A stretch of 64,000 nt of DNA. Origin: Allomyces arbusculus (Eukaryota > Blastocladiomycota > Blastocladiomycetes > Blastocladiales > Blastocladiaceae). Position 1 is the first letter of the stretch, and each line of letters starts with the position of its first letter. The notes beneath the pieces were generated by a model. The model searched no databases and was not told where the DNA came from. It was given only the letters and a program-made list of their open reading frames with translations. Positions 21,801-33,530 of the stretch are shown one piece after another. Location of the stretch: positions 186,001 to 250,000 of the forward strand of contig JADHYV010000008.1 of the NCBI GenBank assembly GCA_027604705.1. Direction: 5' to 3'. The translations under genes and the position numbers were made by a program.

Positions 21801-21977
21801 CCGATGCCGTCGGTGCGCCCGCGGCACCAGGTCGAGGCTGACCTCGAGCGGTTGCTGGCCAGCTCGGATCGCACGGCGTTGTCGAATGCGATTGCGGCCA
21901 TGGACCCGAGCCAGCGCGCGGCGCTGCAGGCCGTCCTGGATGCGCGCACGGCGACATTGGGACGTGGGTCGTCGTGA
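18822..21977 (+). CDS. Rho GTPase-activating protein, PX-like + RhoGAP (2 exons)
   Basis: Exon 1 is 18822-18890 and exon 2 is 18966-21977 (intron phase 0), giving 1026 residues. The N-terminus is a short helical or coiled region (RQRHIIFQLREEIARLQAV). A Pro/Ala-rich linker leads to a PX-like fold at about 178-320 (LYLVVSVRISD, LWCVAKTHADLTAFETKIK, FVATDL). The RhoGAP domain spans about 415-600, with the arginine finger in EEGIYRLSG, then KLWFRELPE and NIGIVFAPTLG. It should switch off Cdc42/Rho at polarity sites. The order coiled segment, PX-like, RhoGAP is that of yeast Bem3, but no PH domain was recognised. The last 400 residues are Ser/Ala-rich and probably disordered. Confidence 0.92.
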
Positions 21978-22198
21978 GTTGATTGACGAGAGATGAGGAA
22001 AACCGTTCCTGACGTTTTTGATTTCGTTTTGGTTTTTGATCGTTTTTTCGCCGAGAAACTGTACCAACCAACATCGGGAACCCATTGGGGAATGGGATAA
22101 TACATGGTCCGACTTTTGAATAACGCTCTTCTCTCATTTCTCAATCGTGAACACTTCAGTGTCATTCTCAAGCAAGTCTATCATGTTCGTCGTCATCA

Positions 22199-25100
22199 TC
22201 AAGTCGCTCTCGCACCAGCCTTGTCCCCACGATCTCGCTTCCTTGCCGCATCCAAGGCAGAATCGCCAGCACCCCACGCCTGCACGATACGTCCTGCCCC
22301 TTCTCCGCCCGGTCCCGACGGCATCATGACGCGTACGCGAGACTTGGACCGTGAAGACGCTTGCGACCCGGCCGACCAGCCGCTGCCCGCAGCGACAGGA
22401 GACCGTGACCGTGACCTTGTGTGTGTACTCTGCACGTCGGTGTTGACTGTGACGCGGGGCCGCTCGCGCCGTGCTGCCGCCGTGCGGCCCACGTCTTCCA
22501 AGTCAGACCCAGGTTGTGACGCCATCCCGCGGAGGTCATCGTAGGTGCCCGAATTGGCCGGTTTCCGTGCGACCGACGGTGATGGTGGGCGGCGTTGTCT
22601 CGGCGTCTCGTCATCGTCATCGTCGCCATCAAGTTGTGCCACCGACAGGTACTCGTCGAGACCCGAAATGGTCGTTTCGTAACGATCCTTGGCGGCGTGC
22701 GCATCCGATGCGGTCGCTGCGGGCCACGATGTGCTTGTGAGCGCGAGCGACAGGTCGCCAAGTGCGTCCTCGCTGCCGCCACTAGCCAAGTGCCGCATGT
22801 TGCGCTTGATCGACGATATGACGGCGCGGGGGTCAGCGAGCGAGTCCTTGGAACTGCGCGCGTCGCGCGTCAAGGGCAACGTGCGGTACGACCCATAGTC
22901 GGACCCCAAGCCATGTGTGCCCGATGTATTGGCCGCACCGAGTCCGCGCGTCGACGAAGCACCCGCAGCGGCCGCAACGGTCGCCGACGTGGTCTGTTCC
23001 TGGAGCCGCTGTAGCAGCTTGATCTCGTCCTCGAGTCGGCGCACCGACTCGACAGTCGCCTTGTACCGCATTTCCAGGATCGTGTAGTCGCGGTCCTTGC
23101 CCACAATCGATGACTGCAGCTTGTCGGCCGTCTCGCGTGCGACTTTCACCTCCATTTCGAGTTCGCGGATCCGGTCTCGTAACTCGTCGCGGTCGCCGTG
23201 CGCCGCATCGAGCTGCGCGTTTATCGCGCGCACTTGCTGCTGCCGCTCTTGCACGACTTGCCGCAGGGCCTGTGCGTGATCGTCGGCCTCGGCACGCACC
23301 TGATCCAGGGCAGTCCGGACGCGGTCGAGTTCGTGATCCTTTTGCTCAGCCGTCTCGGCGGTGCGCTCGCGCTGCACCTTGAGTTCCGTCTCGAGCCGCG
23401 CGACTTGCAGTTGCAGGTCCGAGACGGTCGCGTTGCTGCGATCCAGCGCCGCGCGTAGCTGCACGTCCTTGTCCTGCAACTTGCGCGCGCCGTACTCGCT
23501 GTTGACAAGATTGTCTTCGAGCACCTCCACCTTCGACTTCCACCGCTCGATTTCCTCGCGGTTCGAATCACGCACAATCTGCGACGCGCGCCGTTCCTGG
23601 TCAAGCTTGGCCGTAACCTCCGCGACCTTTTGCTTGAGGTCCGACACGGTCTGTTCGAGGCGCACCGTGTCGTGACCCTTGTCCTTCAACGCCTGCGACT
23701 TTTCCTTGGTCACGGCCTTCAAGTCCATGACCGCGCGCCGCTCCGACTCGAGCAGCATCTCCGTCTCCTGGATCTCGGCCTCGAGCTGCTTCAGTTGCCG
23801 CCGCAACGTGTCCGTTTCCGTGACGAGCTGCTGCCGCTCCTGCACGGCCGCTTCGCGCTCGGTCGTGAGCTGGTCGACGCGCGCCGACAGGTTGGCGCTG
23901 TGATGCTGCAAGTCCTTGACCTTGGTCTGCGCCTCAGCCAGCGCCGCCTTGACCTGCGCATACTTGTTGCGCACCGTCTCGAGCTCGGCGTTGAGCGTGC
24001 GCTCGCGCTTGCCCGCACCGTCGACTTCAGACAGGAGCTGCGACTGCCGGTCAAGCAGCATTTCAATCTCGTCCTTTTGCCGTGCCGCGAGCTGCCGCGC
24101 GTCGTCGCGCTCCCTCGCCACATTGGCCTCGCGCGTCTTGACAAGATCGAGCTCGTACAAAAACTTGCGCTGCTGCAGCTGCAATTGCTCGATGTCGACC
24201 GCGGCTTTCCGCTCCTTGGCGAGTGACTTATCGAGTTCCTCGCGCAACGTGCGCTCCTTGGTCTCCATGAGCTCGGCGTCGCGCCGCAGCAGCTCGTACT
24301 TGGCCTGCACGGCCGTGAGCGCCTCGACCTCGGTCTTGCTGCGCTGCAACGCCGCTTGCAACCCCTGAATGGTATCGTCGCGCTGCGCGAGGACATGGTC
24401 ACACTCGAGCACGCGCACTTCGAGCTTCATCCGCGACTCCTTTTCCTGCAACCAGTCGTGGTCCTTGTCCTTGAGCTGTTTCATCCACCGCTTGAGTTCC
24501 ACCTCGCGATGGTTGACGCGCTCCTGCAACGCCTTGCGCTGCGCGTGCATTTCGAGCAACGCCTTTTCCTGCTTGTGCGCGCGCGCCTCGGTCGCCTGCA
24601 ACGTTGCCTGCAGTTTCGCGACGTGACCGTCGAGTTTTTCCGTGCGCGCTGACCAGACAAGCACGTCGTCAGCGTGCTTGGTCGTCGCAGAACCGAGTTT
24701 CTTGGTGAGCGAATTGCACTCGTCAGTTTTGTCGGCGAGACTGCGCTGCAGGGCTTGCACGTCGCAGTCGCGCGCGAAGTGCAGGTCCTTGATCTTGCTC
24801 TCGTACGCGCGCTTGGTTGCTTCGAGTTCGTTGAGGAGGGCCTGGTGGTCGGTTTCGAGCTGCAGATTCTTGGTGCGTTCTTCTTCGAGCATGAGCAGCA
24901 GCGAGCGGGGCGTTTCGTAATACTAGAGCGCCACCATGGGTCAGATCACACCGAGGCACGCAAACGAGAGGAATGCGCGACACACGCACTTTACTCCTCG
25001 TCTGCTTCTCGGCCTCGAGCAACTTATTCCACGTATCCAAGTGCCCCGTTCCCCCTCCACTGCCTGCACCACCGCTCCCGCTCGCCTTGCGCACCTTCTC

Positions 25101-25502
25101 CCGCGCCGCGGCCACCGCGCGACTTACCGCGCGGTCCCGTCTCTCCTTCTCATCCTGCTTGACCTTCTCCCGCATCGCCGCGTCCTGCTCCTCGCGCCGG
25201 CGCTGCGCCTGAACTTTGGTCCGGAACGCCGCCTCGAGCTGTCGCAGCTCCAGCTCGTTCTCTTCCTTGCGCGCTTTCGCCGCAAGTTCCTCGGCTTCAC
25301 GGTCGTGTTCTTTCCGCTCGCGCGCCTCGGCCGCGGTCTCGAGCTGTGGTGGGGAACCGAACGGGTTGCTGATGACCGGACGCGGCCAGAGTTTCTGAGG
25401 CGACGAGAAGAGCGTTTCGCGCGGGAAATGGGCGGGTAGGGGTTGCGCGGTGGTGGTGGTGGCAGGCTGGCTGGGAGGGCGCGCTGAGGTCGCGCGCGGC
25501 AT
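22199..25502 (-). CDS. Long coiled-coil protein (2 exons)
   Basis: Exon 1 is 25502-24990 and exon 2 is 24922-22199. The 67-nt intron (GTGCGT...CTCTAG, phase 0) gives 1078 residues. Residues 1-60 are Pro/Ala/Thr-rich and disordered. Then come a charged single helix (about 60-145, Glu/Arg/Lys/Ala) and a junction EKQTRSK + YYETPRSLLLMLEEERTKN. A nearly continuous coiled coil runs to about residue 810. The last 260 residues are Ser/Arg/Gly-rich. No kinase, motor or membrane motif is present. Proteins of this shape are typical of centrosomes, basal bodies and tethers. Given the MAK-type kinase in this window, a basal-body role is possible but only inferred. It lies 222 bases from the convergent RhoGAP end. 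Confidence 0.82.
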
Positions 25503-26003
25503 CGAGGGCTGCAGCCGAGGTCGTGATTGGGGCCCGGTGGTGAGCGATATGGCTGCCAGTTGGGTTGCGACGGGTGCAATGCGGAGAGTGTTGATGCAAT
25601 CCAGATTGATTCGAGCTCGAGGGTGCGTTTGAGCGCCGCTAGGGCGTTAATTACGGTCGCTGAAAGAGCGAGCGGAACGATCAACAGCCGTCTCGCGTCT
25701 CACATTGCCACATGTGAGAACCACGACCGTGAGAGACAGGTTTGGGTGGTGGTTCTTTCTCTCCTCGCTGTCCTTTCTGTCGCATCAGTCTCTTCAATCT
25801 ATCGTCTTCTGCCGGCGAGCGCGCTCTTCAGCTGCGCTGGACCGGGTCCGGGCAGCTGGCCAAGGAGCCAAGTTGAAGGGTCGTTCAGCTCATCAAATCA
25901 CGATAAACGGATTGCCCTATTCCAGTTCCCCCATCACGCCGTGATCGCACGCACCGCAAGCGTCCGCCGCCGACTCCACCGCGTCGCGCCGCGCTCCGAC
26001 CGC

Positions 26004-28663
26004 CTAGAAGAGCCCGAGGAATCTCTTCTTTTTTTTCTTCTTCTTCTTGCCATCCGCATCCCCACCCTCGGCTGCGGTCGCCGCTTTCTTGCCCGCCGGC
26101 AAGTCCGGCAACTTACTCGGACCGGGCCCGTACCCAAACGCGGGTGGCGCAATCGCGCCGGCGGCCGCCGGGTTGCGCAAACACTTCACTGCGTCCACGA
26201 ACTGCGCCGGAGTCACGATATGGCTCGACCCAATAAGCACATCGCGCGGCCCGTTGGCCGCGGTCGACTGCGCGGTCGCGACCTCGTAGGCCGCGCGAAT
26301 TTCCGAGTAGGTCATACCGCCGAGCATGTAGACGATCACCTTGGCGCCGGACTCGGCCGACGCGGAATCGCCGCCGGCAGCGGCAGCGGCGGCGGCCGCT
26401 TGCTGCTGTCCCTTCTTCTGCCAGCTGGGCTTGGTCGAGCGGAGGGAAGTGCCGCCCGTCGCGCGACCCGTGTCGGGCGCGGGTTGCGGGCCGAGGTACG
26501 GGAAGGACTCGGCGTCGAGCGCGCCGGCGACTTGGTCTTCCATGACGAGCTTGAGCGCGGGCGTGTACCGCATCAGCTCGTAGCTGCCTTCGTCGTCGTC
26601 GCCACCCTTCTTTTTCTTTTTCTTGTCGTCCTTCTTGTCGCGCTTCTTGGGCTAGATGTGGGCGTGGGGAGAGTGTGTGAGGATTCGGGCCAGACCCAGC
26701 GGCTTTGGAGAATGACGAAGTCGCGTCGGTACCTTGGACTGGAGCGCCACGCCGAGCCGCGCCAGGTTCGTGATGGCCTCGGCAAGCTCGACGCTGATGT
26801 TGGCGTGGTCGAGCAGCTTGCGGCGGTCGTCGTCCTGCACGCCCTCCTTGGAGATCACGTACATCATCAGCAGGCGGACCTTGTCGTAGGGGCTGGGAGA
26901 AGAGGGCAAATACCGTCAGCCCGCAATCGACAGTTTGTTGTCGGGTCTGCCAAAGACGTACATGATGGATGAGTCGTTGAGCAGCGGCACCATGTCGTTG
27001 ACCACGTTCTTGATCTTGGACCCGTCGGCCTTTTCCCCCGTCGACAGGTCTTGCTCAATCTCGCCCACTTGGTTGAGCTTGCGCCGGTTGAACGCGTTCA
27101 TGCACTCTTGCGACAGGTTGATGTGGATCGTGTACTGCACAGCGATCGGAGCGTCAGCTCACCGGCCCTAGACGCACCACAGTGTCTTCAGAAACACGCG
27201 CACCTTTTGCTTGAGCTCCTGGAACTGCGGCATTGCGGCCAGCACGTCCTTCATGTCCTTAAGCGACGCGGCCCTACACTCGCACATTCAACACGTCAAT
27301 CCTCGTCCCCCTTCGATCCCCCAAAACCCACCAAACAACGCACCCCTCTTTCCCATAATTACTCGCAGCCTTGTTCTCATTCAAGAACTTGGCAAACTGC
27401 GCAGTGATCGTGGTGAGCACGTCCGGAATGAACATGTGCCGCAACTGCACCCACAGCTGGTCGTTGTCGTCGAGCAAGACCTCCTTCTTCTCGGCAGTCT
27501 CGTCGTTTTGCTGCTGCTGGTCACTCGACGTGCCGGCAAACAGGTACTTGCCCTGCTGGATTGGCAGCAGGTCGTGCGCCATGGCCTGGTAGGTGAACTC
27601 GTGCAGCAGCGGCGCATAGACGTCGAGCGTGCGGTCGGCAATGACGAGGGTGCTGCGGTGCTGCGGGTCCACCGACTAGAACGCACACACCGCGTTAGCC
27701 TCCCGTCCACCACCTCCTCCTCGCTGCGACACGGTCGCGCGAACACGTACCGGGAACCCCGTGCCCAACTTACTCAACGCCTCCAGTTCCGCCGCAACCA
27801 AGTGCGCCAATTTCGCGGCACGCGTGTTGTCCGGGTCGCGCGGCTTATGGTACCGAATGTAGGGCAAGTCGCCGAGCGTCGCGCACAGCGAGACGAGTTT
27901 CTTGGCCTCAATTTCGAGTTCGGCGTTTTGCGCGACCAAACCGCCGGCCTCGGGCGAGTAGAGCTTGAAAAACGCGTTCGGGTCCTCTAACGAGAAGACG
28001 CGCTGCTCGAGCGGGATCACGTCGACAAACAGTTCCTGCAGGTTGCGAATAAACGGAGCCGCGCCGGATGAGGTGATTTCTTGCATCAGGGCGTCGGGCA
28101 GGGCTGCGAGGTGTGGGAGGAGGAGAGGTGAGGAACTGGATGCAGTGCGAGGCGGGAAGGGTGGGAGAGGGCGTACCCGACAGGAAAAATAGGTGCGCGG
28201 CCGCGTAAAGCGGTTTGCGCCCACCTCCCGGACAAAAGTCGTTGATGAAGTAGGCAATCGCCTCGGGGGTCGGGGACAGGAAGTAGATGGCGTCGAGCGA
28301 CGGGTAGGGCTGCCGTTTCTTGGTGATCAGCTCGACGACTAAGCGCAGCGGTTGGGTCAGATCACCGCGATTGGATCTCCGTGGAGGTGTTTGCGAGCCA
28401 ATACGTACGCGTCACGTTCTCGTCGAGAATATCAAACATCTTGACCGAGTGGTTGAGAATGCGCATCGAGATCGGGTCGACGACCATGACCTTCCACTTG
28501 CCCGCCGGCTGCACGTGCCGCACCATATCGTTGATAATGCCTATCCGCGACGAAACGCAATGAGTGTGAGTACTTGAGCGTCAGACGCAGACCGGCGAGC
28601 CGGGCGTGGGTCAGGACACATACGCCGCTTGATCGCGTCGCGAATAGAGAATCCGCCCGTCAT
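26004..28663 (-). CDS. SEC1: Sec1/Munc18 SNARE regulator (9 exons)
   Basis: Exons: 28663-28624, 28540-28409, 28338-28177, 28103-27751, 27675 to about 27363, about 27273-27204, 27134-26962, 26892-26733 and 26651-26004; about 680 residues. SM proteins bind syntaxin and assembled SNAREs at the plasma membrane to drive exocytosis. Motifs include WKVMVVDPISMRILNHS, DILDENVT + LVELITKKRQPYPSLDAIYF, PTPEAIAYFINDF, DVIPLEQRVFSLEDP, QLWVQLRHMFI, MPQFQELKQK and PYDKVRLLMMYVISKEG. All joins keep frame except exon 5/6: the GTAATT donor at 27362 is one base out, while a GTTCTT donor slightly upstream keeps frame but shortens a conserved stretch. A Lys/Asp-rich insert and a C-terminal run of eight lysines before RFLGLF are unusual. 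Confidence 0.93.
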
Positions 28664-29820
28664 GGTGCCGAGTCAAGAGCAAGATCAGAGGTGAGAGCTG
28701 CCGGGACGAGTAGTGGTGGAAAGGCGGGTATTTCGGCCGAGGGGTGGCGCGCGACGGGCAGGAGCAGCGTCGTGATCACGAGCGACTCGGGTCAAGCGAA
28801 ACGGAACGGCACGTCAATCGGCCAGATCACGACGCGCGCGACGGGTCCTGATCACTTGCAAGTGCAACTTGCGCGCAAGGGAATGAGCTCGGGGATGGTA
28901 CTCGACGTGAACGACTTGCGCGGGGCAAGGCGACAGCCAGCGACTGTTGGTGGCCGCGATAGCAGCGGGTTGCGGGAACTTGGACTGGCGAGATCGCGGT
29001 TCTTGTCGCCGTTGGCGTGAGATATAACAAGGGCTTCAGGACGGCGTCCAGTCCAGGTGGAGCAGGGGCCAGGTGGTCCTGGGACGTGGACTTGGCACTC
29101 TGGCGCGTCGCGTCTCTGGCAGTGCACGTGACGCGGAAATGAAGTGCCTGGGAGACGCGAGCAGGTGCTTCGCTCCTTCAACCTCAACATATCCGGCAAC
29201 AGATCATGCACGACTTGCACGACGCAGACGCCGACGCGCCAGTGGCCAAGGACGGGGGCAGACGGAATTATGTATCAAATGGGCGACCGGCTCGTCTCGC
29301 GCCCACGGCGTGCGCCGGCTTCCACCACCACCCACACCACCAACCAACCCAACAACCACGCTCCACCTTCCACGACACAAACGGAAATGTAGATGACCGA
29401 GAGGACCAAGGGCAAGCACCAATAACAAGCACCAGCGAGGGGCGGAAAAACAAAGAAGAAGAGAGGAACGGAAGCGAACGGAAAGGCAGAGGAACAGCAA
29501 CGAGAACCACAACAAAGGCAAATCAAAGCAAGCCAACCAATCCAAACCACCGAATAAATGATCAAGGACGGCGCCACACCGGGACCCGGCCCACGCAGGG
29601 TCGCGCCGTGCGCGCGAGCCGAGCACAGCAAGTCGAAAAAGCACCCACAGGCGACGACTACAATGACCGACAGCGGGTCACGGGTCAGTTGCCAGCGACG
29701 TGGTGCCAGAGCGACACGTAGTCCGTACGAACCGTCAAGTTTAAGCAGCAGGAAGCGGAGCGTGAAAGCGGGCAGGGGCACCGACGACGCATCGCGCCGC
29801 GAGCGCACGCGTGGGCCCAC
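28664..29820. other. Intergenic region SEC1 promoter / RSR1 3' flank
   Basis: 1.16 kb. The left part is the SEC1 promoter and the right part the RSR1 3' flank. A purine-rich stretch at about 29440-29560 is notable. No credible gene is visible. Confidence 0.5.
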
Positions 29821-30629
29821 TCACAGAATGACGCACTTCTTCTTCTTGGGCCCGTCCCTGTTCTTTTCCGGCATCTGCTTGTTGATCTGCCGCACCAAGT
29901 CGAAAAACACCTCGTCCACATTCAACTTCTGTCGTGCCGAGGTCTCGAAGAACGCGCACCCCCACGACGCGGCCAGCTGCTGCGCCGAGTCGCGCGCGAC
30001 CATGCGGTCCGACTCGAGGTCGCACTTGTTGCCCGCCAAGACCATTGGCACCTTGTCGGTATCTTTGACGCGCAAAATCTGCTCGCGTAGGTCCTCGAGC
30101 TCGCGGTACGTGGCCATCGACGTGATCGAGTAGACGAGAATGAACCCTTGCCCGTTCTTCATGTAGAGGTCGCGCATCGCCGTAAACTGCTCGGTGCCCG
30201 CCGTATCGAGAATCTCGAGCATGCACTGCTGCGAGTCGACCTCCACCTGTTTTCGGTACGAGTCCTCGATCGTTGGGTCGTACTTTTCCACAAAAATCGA
30301 CTGCACAAACTGCACCGTCTACATTGTTTGGACAAGTAGGAAATGGTCAGTTTGACGTGGCACCAAAAGATCGATTCAGGCGGTTGGTGGCACGAGGCTC
30401 GGCGCGCACGCGCGATCCTTTGGGCGTGGAATCACACGCAGCGCCGCCGCCGCACACGCCGCGCGCCCCACACGCGCCGCAAACAAGGACGCGTCGACCC
30501 GGTCAAAACCACGCCCAGTTGCTTGCGCGCACCCGCACAAACCCACCCCAAGGAAGAAGAAACAGCACGTACTAATGCCGACTTGCCGACACCACCGGCG
30601 CCGAGCACGACCAGCTTGTACTCTCTCAT
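29821..30629 (-). CDS. RSR1: Ras-family GTPase, Rap1/RSR1 type (2 exons)
   Basis: Exon 1 is 30629-30573 and exon 2 is 30318-29821, giving 184 residues. The 254-nt intron sits directly after the P-loop ([10 protein letters not shown]). Switch I is YDPTIEDSY. Switch II is DTAGTEQF, with Thr in the position that is Gln in Ras, the hallmark of Rap/RSR1. NKCD and ETSA complete the nucleotide pocket. The tail is PKKKKCVIL: a polybasic stretch and a CAAX box ending in Leu, so geranylgeranylation is expected. In yeast Rsr1/Bud1 marks polarity sites and recruits Cdc24/Cdc42. The RhoGAP gene in this window may act in the same system. Confidence 0.95.
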
Positions 30630-30707
30630 CGCGGCAAATCACGCGTCAGATGAAGACGAGCACGAGGAGGAGCGGCGGTCGACGACGAGAATCGACGACG
30701 GCACGAG

Positions 30708-30715
30708 AATATAAA
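30708..30715 (-). promoter_or_regulatory. TATA-like element of RSR1
   Basis: The minus strand reads CCATTTATATTCTC, about 80 bases upstream of the RSR1 ATG (30629). It is an AT-rich island in strongly GC-rich DNA. Confidence 0.4.
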
Positions 30716-32582
30716 TGGACCCGCGGCGCGATGCGACACGCAGGGACGCGAGTGGAACGGGTTGATACGCGTGTGCCGGGACTGCGCGGGCGCGTCCGGA
30801 TCAGGCAGAGCGAGCGACGACCGAGGTGCGCTCGAGGGGGGTCTAGAACGACGGCGTCTAGCGGATCGGAAACGACGAAGCAAAGCGGGGGTCAGTGATC
30901 CTGGTACGGGCTCGAGATGGAGTTGGTGCGACGCGACACGCGACACGACAAGCGCGGCTCAATCCATGCACAGGAGTGCGGAAACAAGCATGAGACTTGG
31001 GCCAAGAATCGCGCGCGCAGAGGAGTTCTTCAGTGCGGGGGGGCTCGGACAACCGATCCACGTCGGGCCCGTCGGGCGGCCGGGCAGATGGGTGAGCACC
31101 GCAAGGAAACAGCCCGGCCAACCGACCGAGAACGGTTCATGTGCGGTCGCATAAGCGCCCAAGTCCGGTACCCGTGTCCGCTCCCCCCTCGCGACTGCGT
31201 GCCGTTGCTGAATCCACCACGCCGCACACAAAAAAAAATGCGCCCAAAGTTACCCAAACGTACCGATGCGCGCAGTTGGCGGCGGCGCGTCAAAGTCGTC
31301 TGGGGACGAGGTGCACCGAGTTATCGCGCGGGGCCGATGAGCCTTGAGCGGGCGGGCAGTGATCCGACGCGACGGCGCGAGCGAGCGACGCGTGATCCAA
31401 ACGGGGGACAGCGAGAGCGGGCGACGCACGCAACGGCGGCGGCGAGCGATCTGATGGCAAGCAAAACAACGAGAAGAGAGGCGCGTGGTCAGTCGACAGT
31501 GAGTTGGCCGGCGCGACGCGTGCGTGCCAAAGAAAAGGCAAGGTTGGGGCCGGAGCAGACGGGCCAGCGAGCGGAAGTGGACAGACAAGGGGCGGCGTCG
31601 GATCGTTGATGGCAGGGGCGCACGGCGGCCGGCCGGCCCAGACACGCCATGCCGACGGGCGCACGCGCACGCGTGCACGAGAGGAAGCGTGCATGCGCAA
31701 GCGTGCTAACGCAGGCAGCAGGATCGACGCAGCAGCTCGCGGGCAACGGCATCGAAGGACGGGGGGAGGGAGGTCGCCGTGCCGCGGTACAGGTTCACCG
31801 GCGCCCGAGGGACATGCGATGCGCGTCGGCGAGCGCTCCAGCCGCTCGTGCTTCTGCTGCTGCTTCCGCTCCTGCTGCTGCCGTTGCTGCCACCGTGCGC
31901 GTCCACATAGCGCCGGGCCAGGACCACGCCTGGATGCGTTTTGTCGCGCGGCGCACAGCATCGGCGGTCGGCGCGTGGCGCAACGTGCGGTAAGAGCGAG
32001 CGGGCAAGCTTGCGTCGAGTCGCCCCAGTGCCAAAATGCCGCGGTCCACAATCGCTCGAGGCCCGTCTGCATGCCGGATCTGGTCCCAGGCGTCCGCAGG
32101 AAGGCGCGTAGACACGAACCTAGGCGCGAATCCCGCGCGGAGCTCGCGGTGCGGGAGGAGGTGGGTGGTGGTGGTGGGAGGAGCCCACGCGAGACGGGCG
32201 GCGCGCCGCAGCGAGCGAGCGAGCGCGGCACGGGCGGGTGCGGGACGCGGGACGCGCGAGGGCGCTCGATTTGAGCGTCGGCCGCGTGTCGACGCGACTT
32301 CAACGGAAGTGATCCGGCAACTGGCAGGCCGATCCACGGTGGAGGGACCAGTGCAGGCAAATGCCGGCGAGGGCGCGCGGAGGTCGATGCGTGAAGATTG
32401 CCGCCAGCCGACCGGCGCGAGGAAGAGGGCGGTGAAGGGAAGAGAGGGCGGCGAGTCGCGGCGGGAACGAAGGCCGTGGAGGCGGTTGGGTGGGGCAGGC
32501 AGGCGAGGGACGCGGAAGTGGGACGACGCGGCAGGCAGGAGCAGCTGCGTCGACAATCGCAGGCAGCTGGCGAGCGAGCGAG

Positions 32583-32614
32583 CGGGCGGGGCGGGCGGGC
32601 GGGCGGGCGGGCGG
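32583..32614. repeat. GGGC tandem repeat
   Basis: Roughly eight GGGC units in a row on the plus strand, flanked by GAGC and GACA repeats. Four or more closely spaced G-tracts make a G-quadruplex possible. Confidence 0.85.
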
Positions 32615-33261
32615 ACAGACAGGCGCACGGCGGCGGACTGGACCGAGAGCGTTGCGCGCGCGGCAGGGGCGGATGGGACAAGCAGCAGCAGGAGCACGGC
32701 ACAGCAGGAGAAGCGTAATAAATTTGGGTGATTTGCAACCGCGCACGGCAAGGTCTTCATTCCAGGGCTTCAAGCCGGCCAAGGTGCCGCAAGCTGCCCA
32801 CGCTGGCTGCACCTGTGCAGCCTGTCACTGCCCCCGGCCCCCTGTTGCACAGCAGCGCAACACCACCGCCGCGACGGCCCGAAAACCACCACCAAGGCCA
32901 GCGCAAACACGCGGCAAGGCTCCCATCACCACCGCGGTCGTGCGCGCGTGTTGCTCGCCCTCGCGCGCGTGTGTCGTGGCGCCTGGGGGGCGCTTCAGCA
33001 AGCTTTCCGCGATCCTTTGGCGCTGGACGAGATAAATGAGTTTGATCACCATCAATTTTGACGCGATAAAGTTGGATGGAGGGGCGATTCGGAAGAGGTG
33101 GTGGGAGACACGACAAACCGAAACGGCTGCACAGCACGTGCCCATCGGCCTGCTTTTCGCCTGTCAGCAGCATCGCGAGCACGTGGCCCTCTCAACACTG
33201 GCGCTCTGATCATGCCGGCCGCTCACCACCAAACGCTGTGATCACCACGGCCACCACCTCC

Positions 33262-33300
33262 GCTGTTGCTGCTGTTGTTGCTGTTGCTGTTGCTGTTGTT
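33262..33300. repeat. CTG/TTG trinucleotide run
   Basis: An imperfect run of gctgtt and ctgttg units in the upstream region of the PPR gene. No coding frame is convincing here. Confidence 0.8.
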
Positions 33301-33530
33301 CAATCCATCACGGCGAGTTTGCCCAACCACACTTTGAACACCGACTCGCCGCTCCTCAACGCGGCCTCGACACCGACTGCGAGCCAGCCTGGGCTGCGAC
33401 CTGCCAACGAGCGAGCACGGCATCGAATCAATCACGCGCTGCTGCACCAGCTGTAATCGATTCTCGACTCGCCTGCCATTAGATCGCTCGACCATCGCTC
33501 AATTTGAACGACCACGACCACGGCGCTGCC

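Larger units (their letters stand above)
30630..33530. other. 2.9-kb GC-rich region without a convincing gene
   Basis: Between RSR1 (-) and the PPR gene (+). Long frames exist on both strands, up to about 480 codons on the minus strand, but all translate to Pro/Arg/Ser/Cys low-complexity sequence. No domain, splice structure or codon-position signal accompanies them. The right part holds GGGC runs (32583-32614), a CTG/TTG run (33262-33300) and the PPR promoter. An unrecognised non-coding RNA cannot be excluded. Confidence 0.5.

Noticed and set aside
31290-32738. A 482-codon minus-strand open frame
   Set aside because: The translation is Pro/Arg/Ser/Cys low complexity with no domain. Competing long frames on the other strand show it is a by-product of GC-rich DNA.
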